A DNA stretch of 60,305 bases from Bacillota bacterium (GTDB taxonomy: Bacteria; Bacillota; Desulfotomaculia; Desulfotomaculales; Ammonificaceae). The stretch spans positions 1 through 60,305 of the forward strand of contig JBFMBK010000015.1 in assembly GCA_040755295.1 (NCBI GenBank), read 5' to 3'. Positions 35,533 to 43,828 of this stretch are shown here, in pieces. Positions within the stretch are counted from its first letter, which is position 1; each line of letters opens with the position of its first letter. The notes under the pieces were generated by a model. That model did no database searches and was not told the origin of the DNA. It saw only the letters and a list, made by a program, of their open reading frames with translations. The translations under genes were made by a program, and so were the position numbers.

Positions 35533-36132
35533 CTATTTAATTTCGCGTCGGCCCTCAATCGCCCGCGCAATTGTCTGCTCATCGGCGAATTCAATTTCCG
35601 CGCCAACCGGCAGTCCGTAAGCAAGCCTGCTGATTTTTATCTCAAGGGGCTGCAGCAACCGCTGCAGATAGATGGCGGTCGCCTCTCCCTCGGTGTCCGG
35701 ACCGGTGGCAAGCACCAGTTCCACTACCGTGTTTTCCTTTAACCGCACCAGAAGTTCTTTTATCCGCAACTTCTCGGGCCCGATGCCGTCGAGCGGGGAC
35801 AACGCGCCGTGCAGCACGTGGTACCCCCCCTTGAAACTGCCTGATCGCTCAATGGCCTCGACGTCACGCGGTTCCTCCACGACGCAAATTAATGAATGGT
35901 CGCGCGCCGGGTTGGCGCAAATTGAGCAGGGGTCGTTATCCGTAAAATTACCGCAAACCGAGCAATAAATAACCGTCTGCCGCGCCTCCTTAATGGCGTC
36001 GGCAAGGCGTTCGGCCTGTTCCACCGGCACTCCGAGGAGATAAAGCGCCAAACGCTGGGCGGTTCTGTGCCCGATGCCCGGAAGGCGCTTCAACTCTTCG
36101 ATTAACTTAGCGATAGGAAGGGCGTAAGGCAT
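35533..36132 (-). CDS. recR: Recombination protein RecR
   Basis: 199 residues: N-terminal HhH (LPGIGHRTAQRLALYLL), the four-cysteine zinc finger CSVCGNFTDNDPCSIC (57-72), and the Toprim domain (ICVVEEPRDVEAIE and HGALSPLDGIGP). It works with RecF/RecO to load RecA at gaps. It starts 6 bp after the ybaB-like gene ends, within dnaX-ybaB-recR. Confidence 0.98.
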   Translation of the reverse strand: MPYALPIAKLIEELKRLPGIGHRTAQRLALYLLGVPVEQAERLADAIKEARQTVIYCSVCGNFTDNDPCSICANPARDHSLICVVEEPRDVEAIERSGSFKGGYHVLHGALSPLDGIGPEKLRIKELLVRLKENTVVELVLATGPDTEGEATAIYLQRLLQPLEIKISRLAYGLPVGAEIEFADEQTIARAIEGRREIK

Positions 36133-36137
36133 GTCCT

Positions 36138-36449
36138 TTATAGAAGGCCGGGAGGGATGCCCATCCCTCCGGTTAAACGCGCCATCTCCTTGGCCGCCAT
36201 ATCCCTGGACTGCCGCAGTGATTCGTTAACCGCCGCCAGAACCATATCCTGCAGCATCTCAACGTCTTCCGGGTCCACCGCTTCCGGTTTGATTTCGAGC
36301 GTCACCAGTTCCTGGCGGCCGTTTGCAACCGCCCGCACCATACCTCCTCCGGCAGTGGCTTCCACCGTCCGCCCCGCCAGATCCTCCTGAAGCTTGGCCA
36401 TATCCGTCTGAAGTTTCTGAACCTGTTTCATCATCTTGTTAATGTCCAA
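36138..36449 (-). CDS. ybaB: YbaB/EbfC nucleoid-associated protein
   Basis: 103 residues from the TTG 36449, which follows AGAGGTGG; the longer open frame is dnaX antisense-frame readthrough. Core: INKMMKQVQKLQTDMAKLQEDL, VEATAGGGMVRAVANG and LEIKPEAVDPEDVEMLQDMV. The protein dimerises into a tweezer-like fold and binds DNA. It sits between dnaX and recR as in most bacteria. Confidence 0.95.
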   Translation of the reverse strand: MDINKMMKQVQKLQTDMAKLQEDLAGRTVEATAGGGMVRAVANGRQELVTLEIKPEAVDPEDVEMLQDMVLAAVNESLRQSRDMAAKEMARLTGGMGIPPGLL

Positions 36450-36483
36450 AACCAACCACCTCTTATCCTGTTGAGTTCTTCTA

Positions 36484-37797
36484 TTATTCCGATACTTCGA
36501 GCCGCCACTTTCCCCCGAGAACGCGCGACAGGACCCTTTCCACCACCTCCCGGTGCTCCGGCTGTGCCAGGGCCTCGCGCCCGGGAGCGTTCTCAAGGGA
36601 CACTTTCAGACGGTTCCCGTCGACGACTGAGGGCTGCGCCCGGCTCACATAGCCGAAGGTCACCGGCCGCGCCTCTTTTACCGCCCGAAGTATCGCCGGC
36701 CACATCCCTTTTACCCTTTCAAGGGCGGGGTCGGTTGTATCGGCGGCCGTTTCCGGCGCCTCAGCCAGCGCCCGGATTACCGCCAGTTCCAGGGGCAGCG
36801 TTTTAATCGCCGCGGTCCAGATCTCGCCCAGCGCCCGGCTTAACTCCTCCAGACAATCAACCATCCGGGGCGGAGCAGGTCTTCCCCGCCTGAGTTCCCC
36901 GAGCAGCTCCTCCCTCAACAACGCCAACAAATCCCGGGTAAAAAGCGCCATGTCCTTGCCCGCCGCATCCACCTCCTGGATCAGGCGTAAAGCTCCGGCG
37001 GCATCTCCCCGGCGCAGGAAGTCCATCATCTGGTTGAGCGCCCCCAAGCGTACTTTTCCCAGAAGGTCGGCGACCGTATCCTCGGTCACCTCCCCTTCAC
37101 CCAGTGAAAGCACCTGGTCCAGGATGCCCAGCGCATCACGCAGACTTCCTTCCGCCGCACGGGCGATCAAGTCAAGCGCCGCGGGAGTAGCCATATCCGG
37201 CATGGCCGAAAGCACGTCTTCCAGGCGGGTCCGTATATCCGCGGGCTGTACCCGGCGAAAATCAAAACGCTGGCAGCGCGAAAGGATCGTTACCGGCATC
37301 TTATGGGGTTCGGTGGTGGCGAGAACAAAGAATACCCTGGGGGGAGGTTCTTCGAGTGTTTTCAGGAGAGCGTTGGCCGCCTCCGTGGTAAGCATGTGCG
37401 CCTCGTCGATGATGTACATCTTATAACGGCCGCAAACCGGAGCGAGCTTCACCCTTTCCCGAAGCTCCCTCATCTCGTCGATACCGCGCCGCGACGCCGC
37501 GTCTATTTCGAGTACATCCATCGAATTCCCGATGGTTATCGCTCCGCAGGACGCGCAGGCGTTGCACGGCTCCGCCGCCGGACCTTCGGCGCAGTTCAGG
37601 GCCTTCGCCAGGATCCGGGCCGTGCTCGTTTTTCCGGTACCCCGCGGCCCGGCAAAAAGGTAGGCGTGCGCCACCTTTCCCCTTGTCAGGGCGTTTTTAA
37701 GCGTGCGGGTCACATGTTCCTGCCCTACCACGGCGGCAAACGTCTGCGGCCGCCACTGGCGGTAAAGGGCCACCGAAGCCGACTCTTCCGGATTCAC
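36484..37797 (-). CDS. dnaX: DNA polymerase III gamma/tau subunit (short form)
   Basis: 437 residues. YRQWRPQTFAAVVGQEHV, the P-loop GPRGTGKTSTARILAKALNC, the zinc ligands CNACASC, IIDEAHMLTTEAANALLKTLEEPP (in blocks) and the clamp-loader collar are present. Bacillus DnaX is about 560 residues; the C-terminal tau region that contacts PolC is largely missing or reduced here. The clamp-loader function should be intact. The DNA just upstream holds the SRP RNA, as in Bacillus. Confidence 0.95.
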   Translation of the reverse strand: MNPEESASVALYRQWRPQTFAAVVGQEHVTRTLKNALTRGKVAHAYLFAGPRGTGKTSTARILAKALNCAEGPAAEPCNACASCGAITIGNSMDVLEIDAASRRGIDEMRELRERVKLAPVCGRYKMYIIDEAHMLTTEAANALLKTLEEPPPRVFFVLATTEPHKMPVTILSRCQRFDFRRVQPADIRTRLEDVLSAMPDMATPAALDLIARAAEGSLRDALGILDQVLSLGEGEVTEDTVADLLGKVRLGALNQMMDFLRRGDAAGALRLIQEVDAAGKDMALFTRDLLALLREELLGELRRGRPAPPRMVDCLEELSRALGEIWTAAIKTLPLELAVIRALAEAPETAADTTDPALERVKGMWPAILRAVKEARPVTFGYVSRAQPSVVDGNRLKVSLENAPGREALAQPEHREVVERVLSRVLGGKWRLEVSE

Positions 37798-37969
37798 TCT
37801 CCCGCCCCCAAAACCAGTTTTAGGGAATGCCCCGTCCCATAGAAATTACTTCTGTGCGTCGCGGCTTAATCCTTGTAAAAGCTTTTGTAAAAACAAAAAG
37901 CGCAAAAAAGATGCGCCGTCCGGGAAATCCAAACCGCGAAAACTTAATGATGCGCCTTTGATAATATTT

Positions 37970-38237
37970 GGCCGTGCACCTGCCTTTGAAAAACAGCTTC
38001 CGGTCGTCACCCGCCGCAGGTGGCTCGGGCCAGGCACCCTCACGGCACCCGGAGGATTTCCTTTAGTGCTGCTTCCGTCAGGACCTGACACGGTTCAGGA
38101 AGCTCCGTCGCGCGAGACCCAACCGTCTTCACTCCTTACGAGAGCCGTTTCCACAAGCCGCTTCCGGGGGCAGGATTCAACCCCGCTATAGCGGATTGCG
38201 GGTTCAGGGCACCGCTACCTCCCCGTTTAGCACGGCC
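37970..38237 (-). ncRNA. ffs: Signal recognition particle RNA (large, 6S type)
   Basis: About 268 nt. The 5' end GGCCGTGC pairs with the 3' end GCACGGCC. Near the 5' side is GGGGAGGTAGCGGTGCCCTG with the Alu-domain sequence, and domain IV has GTCAGGTCCTGACGGAAGCAGC (in two parts), the Ffh-binding loop. The large form with an Alu domain is typical of Bacillus and other Firmicutes. It lies between dnaX and tRNA-Ser. The 170-bp gap to dnaX has no gene. Confidence 0.93.
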
Positions 38238-38274
38238 AAAATTAATTATAAATTCCAACCTCTCACATATCAAA

Positions 38275-38368
38275 TGGCGGAGAGAGTGGGATTCGAACCC
38301 ACGAGACAGGGTTGTGCCCGTCTACTCGCTCTCCAGGCGAGCGCCTTCGCCCACTCGGCCATCTCTCC
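38275..38368 (-). tRNA. tRNA-Ser (GGA)
   Basis: 94 nt with encoded CCA and a long variable arm (about 20 nt), as expected for a class II tRNA. The acceptor stem GGAGAGA pairs with TCTCTCC, the discriminator is G, and the anticodon stem CTCGC/GCGAG encloses CTGGAGA with anticodon GGA, reading UCC. It is just upstream of the SRP RNA. Confidence 0.95.
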
Positions 38369-38678
38369 GTAGTGCGTTACTTCATACGCTGCTTCCCGCA
38401 GCCTCTTTATTTTCACCGCATTACGTGAATGCGGCATTCGTGCTTCGAACCCCAACAGCTATTATATTATACGAATATCGAAGTCAAACTTCAAGCGGTC
38501 CAAAACAAGTCCTAAGCTCGCGAGTTGAAAACTGAACAACCGTAAAATGAACCGCCAAGGCTCCAAGAGCGCTGAATATAAAGGGACTGGTAAAAACGTA
38601 GTATCCTAATAATTGTTTTCCTGGCGTCTTGGCGGTTATAAAATATTAAACAAGTATTTCTTGAAAGGAAGCGGGAGT

Positions 38679-39473
38679 TTGAACTACGCGCATCTTGAGG
38701 CCTTCCGGTCATGGTTTGAAAACCACGTAAAAGGTTACCGCAGCGACGACCGTGAGGTGCAGGCCGCCATGCGTCTCAAAGAAGAACACACCGGCAGGGT
38801 CTGTGCGAACATAGTCCGGATCGGTCGCTCCCTGAACCTTAACAACGCCGATTTGTTCCTGGCCGAGGCGATCGCTCTTTTTCACGACGTCGGGCGGTTC
38901 AGGCAGTTCGCGGTTTATCACACCTTCAGCGACCGGCGGTCGGAAAACCACGCGCTGCTGAGCCTGCGGGAGTTGGATGAATCAGGCGTGCTCTTTGTAC
39001 TCCCGGAAGAAGAACGGTTTATTGTTACAAAAGCCGTCGAGTGCCACAACCTCCGCGAACTGCCATCCGATCTACCGGACCGCTGCCTGCTGCATGCACG
39101 GTTGATCAGGGATGCGGACAAACTGGATATCTTGATGCTCTTTACCGATGAGTGCACACACAAGGACGGCAGACCCGATCCGCTCCTGGTCCCGGAACCC
39201 CCCGACGATCCCGGATACTCCCCGGCGCTGGTGGAAAACCTGCTCCAACAACGACGCTCCAGTTACGGTGAGATTAAAAGCTTCGGCGACCGGAAGCTGC
39301 TGTACCTCTCCTGGGTTTATGACGTTAACTTTTCCCATACCCTTTCGGAGATCACCGGAAACGGCTACATCGAAAAAATCATCGGCAGCCTGCCCGATAC
39401 CGCGGGGATCAGGGCGGTCCGCGACCATTTAACGGCTTATATCGCCGCCAGGCTCACCCCAACTCCAGAATAA
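38679..39473 (+). CDS. HD-domain phosphohydrolase
   Basis: About 264 residues from the TTG 38679, 3-4 bases after GCGGGAG and close to AAAGGAAG; an earlier in-frame ATG at 38613 lacks an SD. The HD signature is complete: EEHTGRVCANIVRI, ALFHDVGRFRQF (HD pair) and the later HARLIRDADKLDIL. Metal-dependent hydrolysis of a nucleotide or cyclic nucleotide is likely; no GYP motif is present. It is a monocistronic plus-strand gene downstream of tRNA-Ser. Confidence 0.88.
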   Translation: MNYAHLEAFRSWFENHVKGYRSDDREVQAAMRLKEEHTGRVCANIVRIGRSLNLNNADLFLAEAIALFHDVGRFRQFAVYHTFSDRRSENHALLSLRELDESGVLFVLPEEERFIVTKAVECHNLRELPSDLPDRCLLHARLIRDADKLDILMLFTDECTHKDGRPDPLLVPEPPDDPGYSPALVENLLQQRRSSYGEIKSFGDRKLLYLSWVYDVNFSHTLSEITGNGYIEKIIGSLPDTAGIRAVRDHLTAYIAARLTPTPE

Positions 39474-39550
39474 GCGTTCTTCCACAGGGCACGGCGATAA
39501 GCAACGCATTGCTGCGTCAGCCCGGCAGAGGCGACTCCCTGAAAGGAAGT
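39474..39550 (-). repeat. Family A fragment
   Basis: Keeps the end GAAGAACGCTTATTC and the core CGCAGCAATGCGTTGCTTAT plus the last GGGAGTC of the outer module; the middle is missing. It follows the HD gene stop codon directly. Confidence 0.65.
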
Positions 39551-39571
39551 TGCATAACTGCGCTCCCAGAC

Positions 39572-40792
39572 TTATCGGCCGGCCTGCTCAATAATCTTAA
39601 TTCGCTCTAACACGGGCGGGTGGCTGTAGCTGAACCACCGGATGAAAGCGGGGGGCGAGACGTCGGACAGGTTCTTTGCGGAAAGCTCCGCCTCAAGGCG
39701 CACCGCCGCCGGAGCATCGCTGGTCAGTTGCACCGCAAGCTGGTCCGCCTCCGCCTCCATGCCCCGCGAAATGTAGTTCTGCAGTGGGCTGCTCACGAAG
39801 AAAACGAGCAGCGCGAACAACAGGGCCGCCGCCCAGACGAAGGGCGGGTAGCGTCCGGCCGCGGATACCGTCGAACGGAGCAGGACGAAAAAGAACCCCC
39901 ACAGGACAAAGTTTCCCAGGATGCCCCATACGATCCCCCGCACGATGTGACCCTTGCGCCAGTGCGCCATTTCGTGGGCCACCACCGCCTCCACCTGGTC
40001 CAGGGGGTATTTTTCTATAAGGGTGTCGTAAAGCACGATGCGTTTGGTGCGGCCAAGCCCGGTAAAATAGGCGTTTGCCCTGGTCGTGCGGCGGCTGGCG
40101 TCCATGACCAGCACTCGGCCCACTTTAAGGCCCGCCTTCTCCGATAACCTCTGCACCATGTCGATTATAGCGGGGTCCTTTGCCGGTACAAAACGGTTGA
40201 AAAGAGGCGATACCACGACCGGCCAGAGAAAGGACTGAATTATAAACCAGGCCGAGATGAAGCACGCCCCTGAAAACCACCACATGTTCGGCCAGCGGTT
40301 TACAATCCAGAAAAACACGAAAACCCCGGCGGCAGACAACACAAGAGTCAGCCCGGCGGCCTTAAAGTAGTCGGCCCACCAAGCACCGAAGGTTTGCGTG
40401 GAAAAACCCCATTGGTGCTGCCAGAAATAGCCCCCGTATATCCTGAAGGGCAGGTTTAAAAGCCGCAGCGCCAGCCACAGAGAAAGGAAGAACAGTAATA
40501 CGCCGCCCCAGTAGCTGCCCCCCGCAAACCTCTGCGCCCATGCCGAAAGGGCCGCCGCCCGGCCGCCGAAAACCAGCCAGAATAAGAAAGACGTCTGCAC
40601 CGCAAACCCTCCGATAAACAGGAGTTGCAGCACCCTTTGATACTGCCGGCCCCGCTCTATCTGCCCGGCGCTGAAATACTGCCCGGCGCCGGAGGCCGCC
40701 CGTCCCGGGAACAGGGTAAACCAGAGGTACAGCAAGCTGAAAACGCCCGCCAGAACGACTAAAGCCAGCCAGATCCCGTTAAACCGCGGCAG
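39572..40792 (-). CDS. M48-family membrane metalloprotease (Ste24/HtpX type)
   Basis: About 406 residues if started at the CTG 40792, which has GGGAGGG 6 bases upstream and directly follows an in-frame stop; the next candidate is a TTG at 40735, without an SD and inside the first membrane helix. Six or more membrane helices, the zinc site HEMAHWRKGH and the downstream Glu in GMEAEADQLA define an intramembrane CAAX-protease-like M48 enzyme. It probably degrades membrane proteins or peptides. The gene stands alone. Confidence 0.9.
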   Translation of the reverse strand: MPRFNGIWLALVVLAGVFSLLYLWFTLFPGRAASGAGQYFSAGQIERGRQYQRVLQLLFIGGFAVQTSFLFWLVFGGRAAALSAWAQRFAGGSYWGGVLLFFLSLWLALRLLNLPFRIYGGYFWQHQWGFSTQTFGAWWADYFKAAGLTLVLSAAGVFVFFWIVNRWPNMWWFSGACFISAWFIIQSFLWPVVVSPLFNRFVPAKDPAIIDMVQRLSEKAGLKVGRVLVMDASRRTTRANAYFTGLGRTKRIVLYDTLIEKYPLDQVEAVVAHEMAHWRKGHIVRGIVWGILGNFVLWGFFFVLLRSTVSAAGRYPPFVWAAALLFALLVFFVSSPLQNYISRGMEAEADQLAVQLTSDAPAAVRLEAELSAKNLSDVSPPAFIRWFSYSHPPVLERIKIIEQAGR

Positions 40793-40914
40793 TTAAATCC
40801 CTCCCATGGTCCACTACATCAGGGGGCGAAAGCCCCAAACACCACCTTCTATAGCATAAACTGCTTTCGGGGTTTTTTACACGAAAAACTTGGGTGGAGC
40901 TTGTTTAAAGATAA

Positions 40915-40944
40915 AAAGGGCACTGCGTTAGAACAGCACCCTTT
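40915..40944 (-). terminator. Terminator of the dehydratase-like pair
   Basis: An 11-bp stem with two G-U pairs (40915-40925 with 40934-40944) followed on the minus strand by TTTTTAT, 13 bp after the activase stop codon. Confidence 0.75.
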
Positions 40945-40956
40945 ATGGACCAAGGT

Positions 40957-41715
40957 TTATTTCTTAAGTCCGGCCAGAGCCGCTCCAAGCGCCCCTACCA
41001 TCTGCGGCGTTTCCGGTAAAAGCACCGCCCCTTTAATTCTTTCTCTCAACAGCGCTACAACGCACGGGTTCAACGCCACGCCGCCGGTAAAGACCAGCGG
41101 GGCTTCACAGCCGACGCGCTGCAGCAGGCCGAAGGCCCTTTCAACCACCGAGGCGTGCAAGGCCCGGCCGATATCCCTCCGGTCGACACCCCTGTGCAGC
41201 AGGGAAACCGCCTCTGATTCCGCAAAGACAGTGCACATACTCGTGATTTTCGTACCCGGGCTGCCGGCCATGGAGTCGCGCCCGAACTCCCCGACCGAAC
41301 CATAACCTAGAGCGCCGGCCATAACCTCGAGAAACTTACCCGTGCCCGCGGCGCACTTGTCGTTCATCTGAAAATCCGCCACATCGCCGCTTTCGTCCAG
41401 GGCAATGACCTTCATATCCTGCCCGCCGATATCCAGAACCGTCCCGGCTCCCGGGAACAGACAACCGGCCCCCAGGGCGTGGGCCTTTATCTCGGTGACA
41501 ACACGCTGCGCAAATTCGGCCTTTGCCGCGTGCCTACCGTACCCGGTAGCGATAACGGCCGCTTCCGGCGGCAGTAAAGCGACCATTTCCCTCGCCCTTT
41601 CACCGGGGTTGAACCCAGTGTCTTCGATAACCGACCGGACGGTTTTCAGCCCGTCGAGGACCACCAGCGCGATCGTCCTGGACCCTATGTCGATCCCGGC
41701 TCTTACGGTCTCCAC
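40957..41715 (-). CDS. 2-hydroxyacyl-CoA dehydratase activase-like ATPase
   Basis: 252 residues of the BadF/HgdC family. AGIDIGSRTIALVVL, VLDIGGQDMKVIAL and FTGGVALNP are the ASKHA nucleotide-binding blocks; NDKCAAGTGKFLEVMA and MCTVFAESE carry the cysteines that hold the 4Fe-4S cluster between the two subunits of the homodimer. It uses ATP to send a low-potential electron to its partner. The start codon follows the partner gene stop with no gap, so the pair is one operon. Confidence 0.94.
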   Translation of the reverse strand: METVRAGIDIGSRTIALVVLDGLKTVRSVIEDTGFNPGERAREMVALLPPEAAVIATGYGRHAAKAEFAQRVVTEIKAHALGAGCLFPGAGTVLDIGGQDMKVIALDESGDVADFQMNDKCAAGTGKFLEVMAGALGYGSVGEFGRDSMAGSPGTKITSMCTVFAESEAVSLLHRGVDRRDIGRALHASVVERAFGLLQRVGCEAPLVFTGGVALNPCVVALLRERIKGAVLLPETPQMVGALGAALAGLKK

Positions 41716-42990
41716 TTACCCAATCATCTCCAGGAACGCCTCTAGCCGCGTTTTGAGCTGGCCGGAGTCTTCCTGCCCGTAATCCGTTTCAATCTTCAAC
41801 AGAGGAATCCCGCGCTCCTTGAGCACCTTCTCCACCCGGTTCGCCTCCACCATGTACGGGTCGCAAAACGCCAGGGAACAGTGGATGACCCCGTCCGCCT
41901 TGTATTCTTCCGCAAGCTGCGCCAGTTTTTCCGTCCTGCCGCCGTTGGGGGTGAAGCAGGCGCAGTTTATATCAAGATACCGCTCCGCAATGTCATCGAG
42001 CATCCGTTCCGCGTCCGCGCCGTCCTCCGGCACCGTGTTTTCAAAATAGCGCAGGCCGGTGCACAGCTCCTCGGCCACGATCGCCGCGCCGCTGCTTTCA
42101 ATGATGTGGGGCACCTTCCAGTTCGGGATCGCCATCGGCGTGCCGGACACAATGACCCGCGGCGCGCCCGCGCCGTCAGCCCCCCTACCTTCCCCGACGC
42201 GGGTTTCAAGTTCGTCGCACAATTCGTTGACCTTGGCGGTAAAACGTTCCACGTCGTCGTACATGGCGATCTGCTCGATCAGCAGGCAGTCCTTGCCGCT
42301 GATGGGCGAAGGAGTGTTTTTGCGAAGCTCGGCGAGTCGCATCAGAGCCCGGCGCTTCGCGTTAACCTCCCTGACGGCGCGCCCGAGGGAATCTTTCGTG
42401 ATTCTGCTCCCGGCGATTTCCTCCACGTATGCCATGAAATCCCGTACCTCGCTCCGCCACAAGGATCTGTCCTTCGCCCTTTTCATCTGCGGGGTCTCCA
42501 TGACATGGACGGGGACGTAGTCGCTTAAAATCTCAAAAGCCTTCTTCTTGCCGTCGCAGGTCGTCTCTCCGACGACCACGTCGCAGGACTCGAAATACGG
42601 GCACACCCGGGACAGCTTAAACCCCATGAAGGACTTGATCAGGGGACAGATGTTCCTTGGCAGAACCTTTTCGGCCTGCGCGGCGCCGATCTCGATCCCG
42701 GAACAGAGCCCGATACAGATACCGCCCGCCGCGCGGACTATCTCCTCCGGCACGAAGACGCAGAAGGCGCCGACAACCTTGCCGCCTCTTGCCTTGTGCT
42801 CCTGAAGCTCCTGGATGCGCAAGCCGTGAATCTCGTTGATCACGAAATCGAAATACTCCATGCCCGCCGGCCGGTCGCTCTGCGCCAAATAGACATCCCC
42901 GTACGTGGGCGGCAACGCCTGCAAAAGCTGGTCGTGGGCCTCCAGGTCAAGCCCGAGCGATTCCCACATCGAACGGTAATCAGAAGCCAT
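41716..42990 (-). CDS. 2-hydroxyacyl-CoA dehydratase D-family protein; double-cubane-cluster protein candidate
   Basis: 424 residues. Conserved cysteines occur at GAFCVFVP (77), GICIGLCSG (92, 96), NICPLIKS (115), VCPYFESCD (130, 136), GETTCDGKKK (145) and HCSLAFCDPYM near the C-terminus. True dehydratases use two different subunits; here a single subunit is encoded with its activase, the arrangement of the double-cubane proteins (DCCP and DCCP-R of Carboxydothermus) that reduce small molecules such as acetylene. That match is by architecture only. The substrate is unknown. The gene is divergent from a TetR regulator. Confidence 0.88.
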   Translation of the reverse strand: MASDYRSMWESLGLDLEAHDQLLQALPPTYGDVYLAQSDRPAGMEYFDFVINEIHGLRIQELQEHKARGGKVVGAFCVFVPEEIVRAAGGICIGLCSGIEIGAAQAEKVLPRNICPLIKSFMGFKLSRVCPYFESCDVVVGETTCDGKKKAFEILSDYVPVHVMETPQMKRAKDRSLWRSEVRDFMAYVEEIAGSRITKDSLGRAVREVNAKRRALMRLAELRKNTPSPISGKDCLLIEQIAMYDDVERFTAKVNELCDELETRVGEGRGADGAGAPRVIVSGTPMAIPNWKVPHIIESSGAAIVAEELCTGLRYFENTVPEDGADAERMLDDIAERYLDINCACFTPNGGRTEKLAQLAEEYKADGVIHCSLAFCDPYMVEANRVEKVLKERGIPLLKIETDYGQEDSGQLKTRLEAFLEMIG

Positions 42991-43120
42991 AAAGACACCT
43001 CTCTCCGGGAAAATCAGTTTTTGCCATTATACTATGACATTAACTTATCAGGCAAATAACTAAATGTTATGATAAGTTCTCTTATTGCAAAGTCAATAAT
43101 ATCTTTATATACTATAAACA

Positions 43121-43136
43121 TACCGACCGTTCAGTA
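43121..43136. promoter_or_regulatory. TetR-type operator upstream of the regulator gene
   Basis: TACCGACCGTTCAGTA, an imperfect 16-bp palindrome 22 bp before the TetR start codon. A closely related 16-bp site (43780-43795) precedes the next gene. It points to autoregulation. It also faces the divergent dehydratase-like gene (start 42990). Confidence 0.75.
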
Positions 43137-43157
43137 CATTAATAACGGAGACGGCCT

Positions 43158-43760
43158 ATGAACAAACGCAGACTCGAAGGAGAGCAAACAAAAAGACACA
43201 TCGTCGACAAAGCCAAACTCTTGTTTTCACGGAAGGGATACGCCGCCACCTCCATAGAAGACATCTGTGCCGCGGTAGGATGCAGCAAGGGCAGCATCTA
43301 CTACCATTTTAAAAACAAAGAAGACCTGTTCCTTTGTTTGGCGGAACAATCCTTCAAGGAATGGTGGGAGGGGTGGGAAGCAATCTCCTCTCAATATGAA
43401 TCCGTTACCGAAAAACTATATGCTTACGGCGACTACACCGTAGACAATTTCCAAAAACCGATGAACAATGTCGGCGAGGAGTTTTTTGAAAAGGTAGGAA
43501 TGGACTCGGAAAGCGGTAAAAAATTACTCGCCGTTATCAACACCTTCATGGAGGGTTTAGAAAAGTTAATGTCGGAGGGGATCGCCGGAGGCGAGTTTAA
43601 AAATGAAGACCCCAAGGAATTGGCCTTTTTTTTCGCGACTTTTCATATCGGACTGAGTCATGGTTTTCCGATGGGTACGGATAGGGAAACCATGAGAAGT
43701 CAATATCGCAAAGCGACTACCCTGTTTTTACAAGGTATAAGCACCAGGAACGAGACCTAA
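43158..43760 (+). CDS. TetR/AcrR-family transcriptional regulator
   Basis: 200 residues. The N-terminal helix-turn-helix is typical: KAKLLFSRKGYAATSIEDICAA and CSKGSIYYHFKNKEDLF. The C-terminal ligand-binding domain is diverged. It lies between two near-identical palindromes, one before itself and one before the hydrolase gene, so it likely represses both and responds to a small hydrophobic ligand. The gene looks more AT-rich than the housekeeping region. Confidence 0.93.
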   Translation: MNKRRLEGEQTKRHIVDKAKLLFSRKGYAATSIEDICAAVGCSKGSIYYHFKNKEDLFLCLAEQSFKEWWEGWEAISSQYESVTEKLYAYGDYTVDNFQKPMNNVGEEFFEKVGMDSESGKKLLAVINTFMEGLEKLMSEGIAGGEFKNEDPKELAFFFATFHIGLSHGFPMGTDRETMRSQYRKATTLFLQGISTRNET

Positions 43761-43779
43761 TTTTTTTTGCCGTCTACTA

Positions 43780-43795
43780 TACCGACCGGTCAGTA
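43780..43795. promoter_or_regulatory. TetR-type operator upstream of the hydrolase gene
   Basis: TACCGACCGGTCAGTA, palindromic at 14 of 16 positions, matching the site at 43121-43136 at 15 of 16. It lies 34 bp before the hydrolase start codon. Confidence 0.78.
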
Positions 43796-43828
43796 TCTAT
43801 TTTCAATGCTACCGGGGAGGGAGATGAT

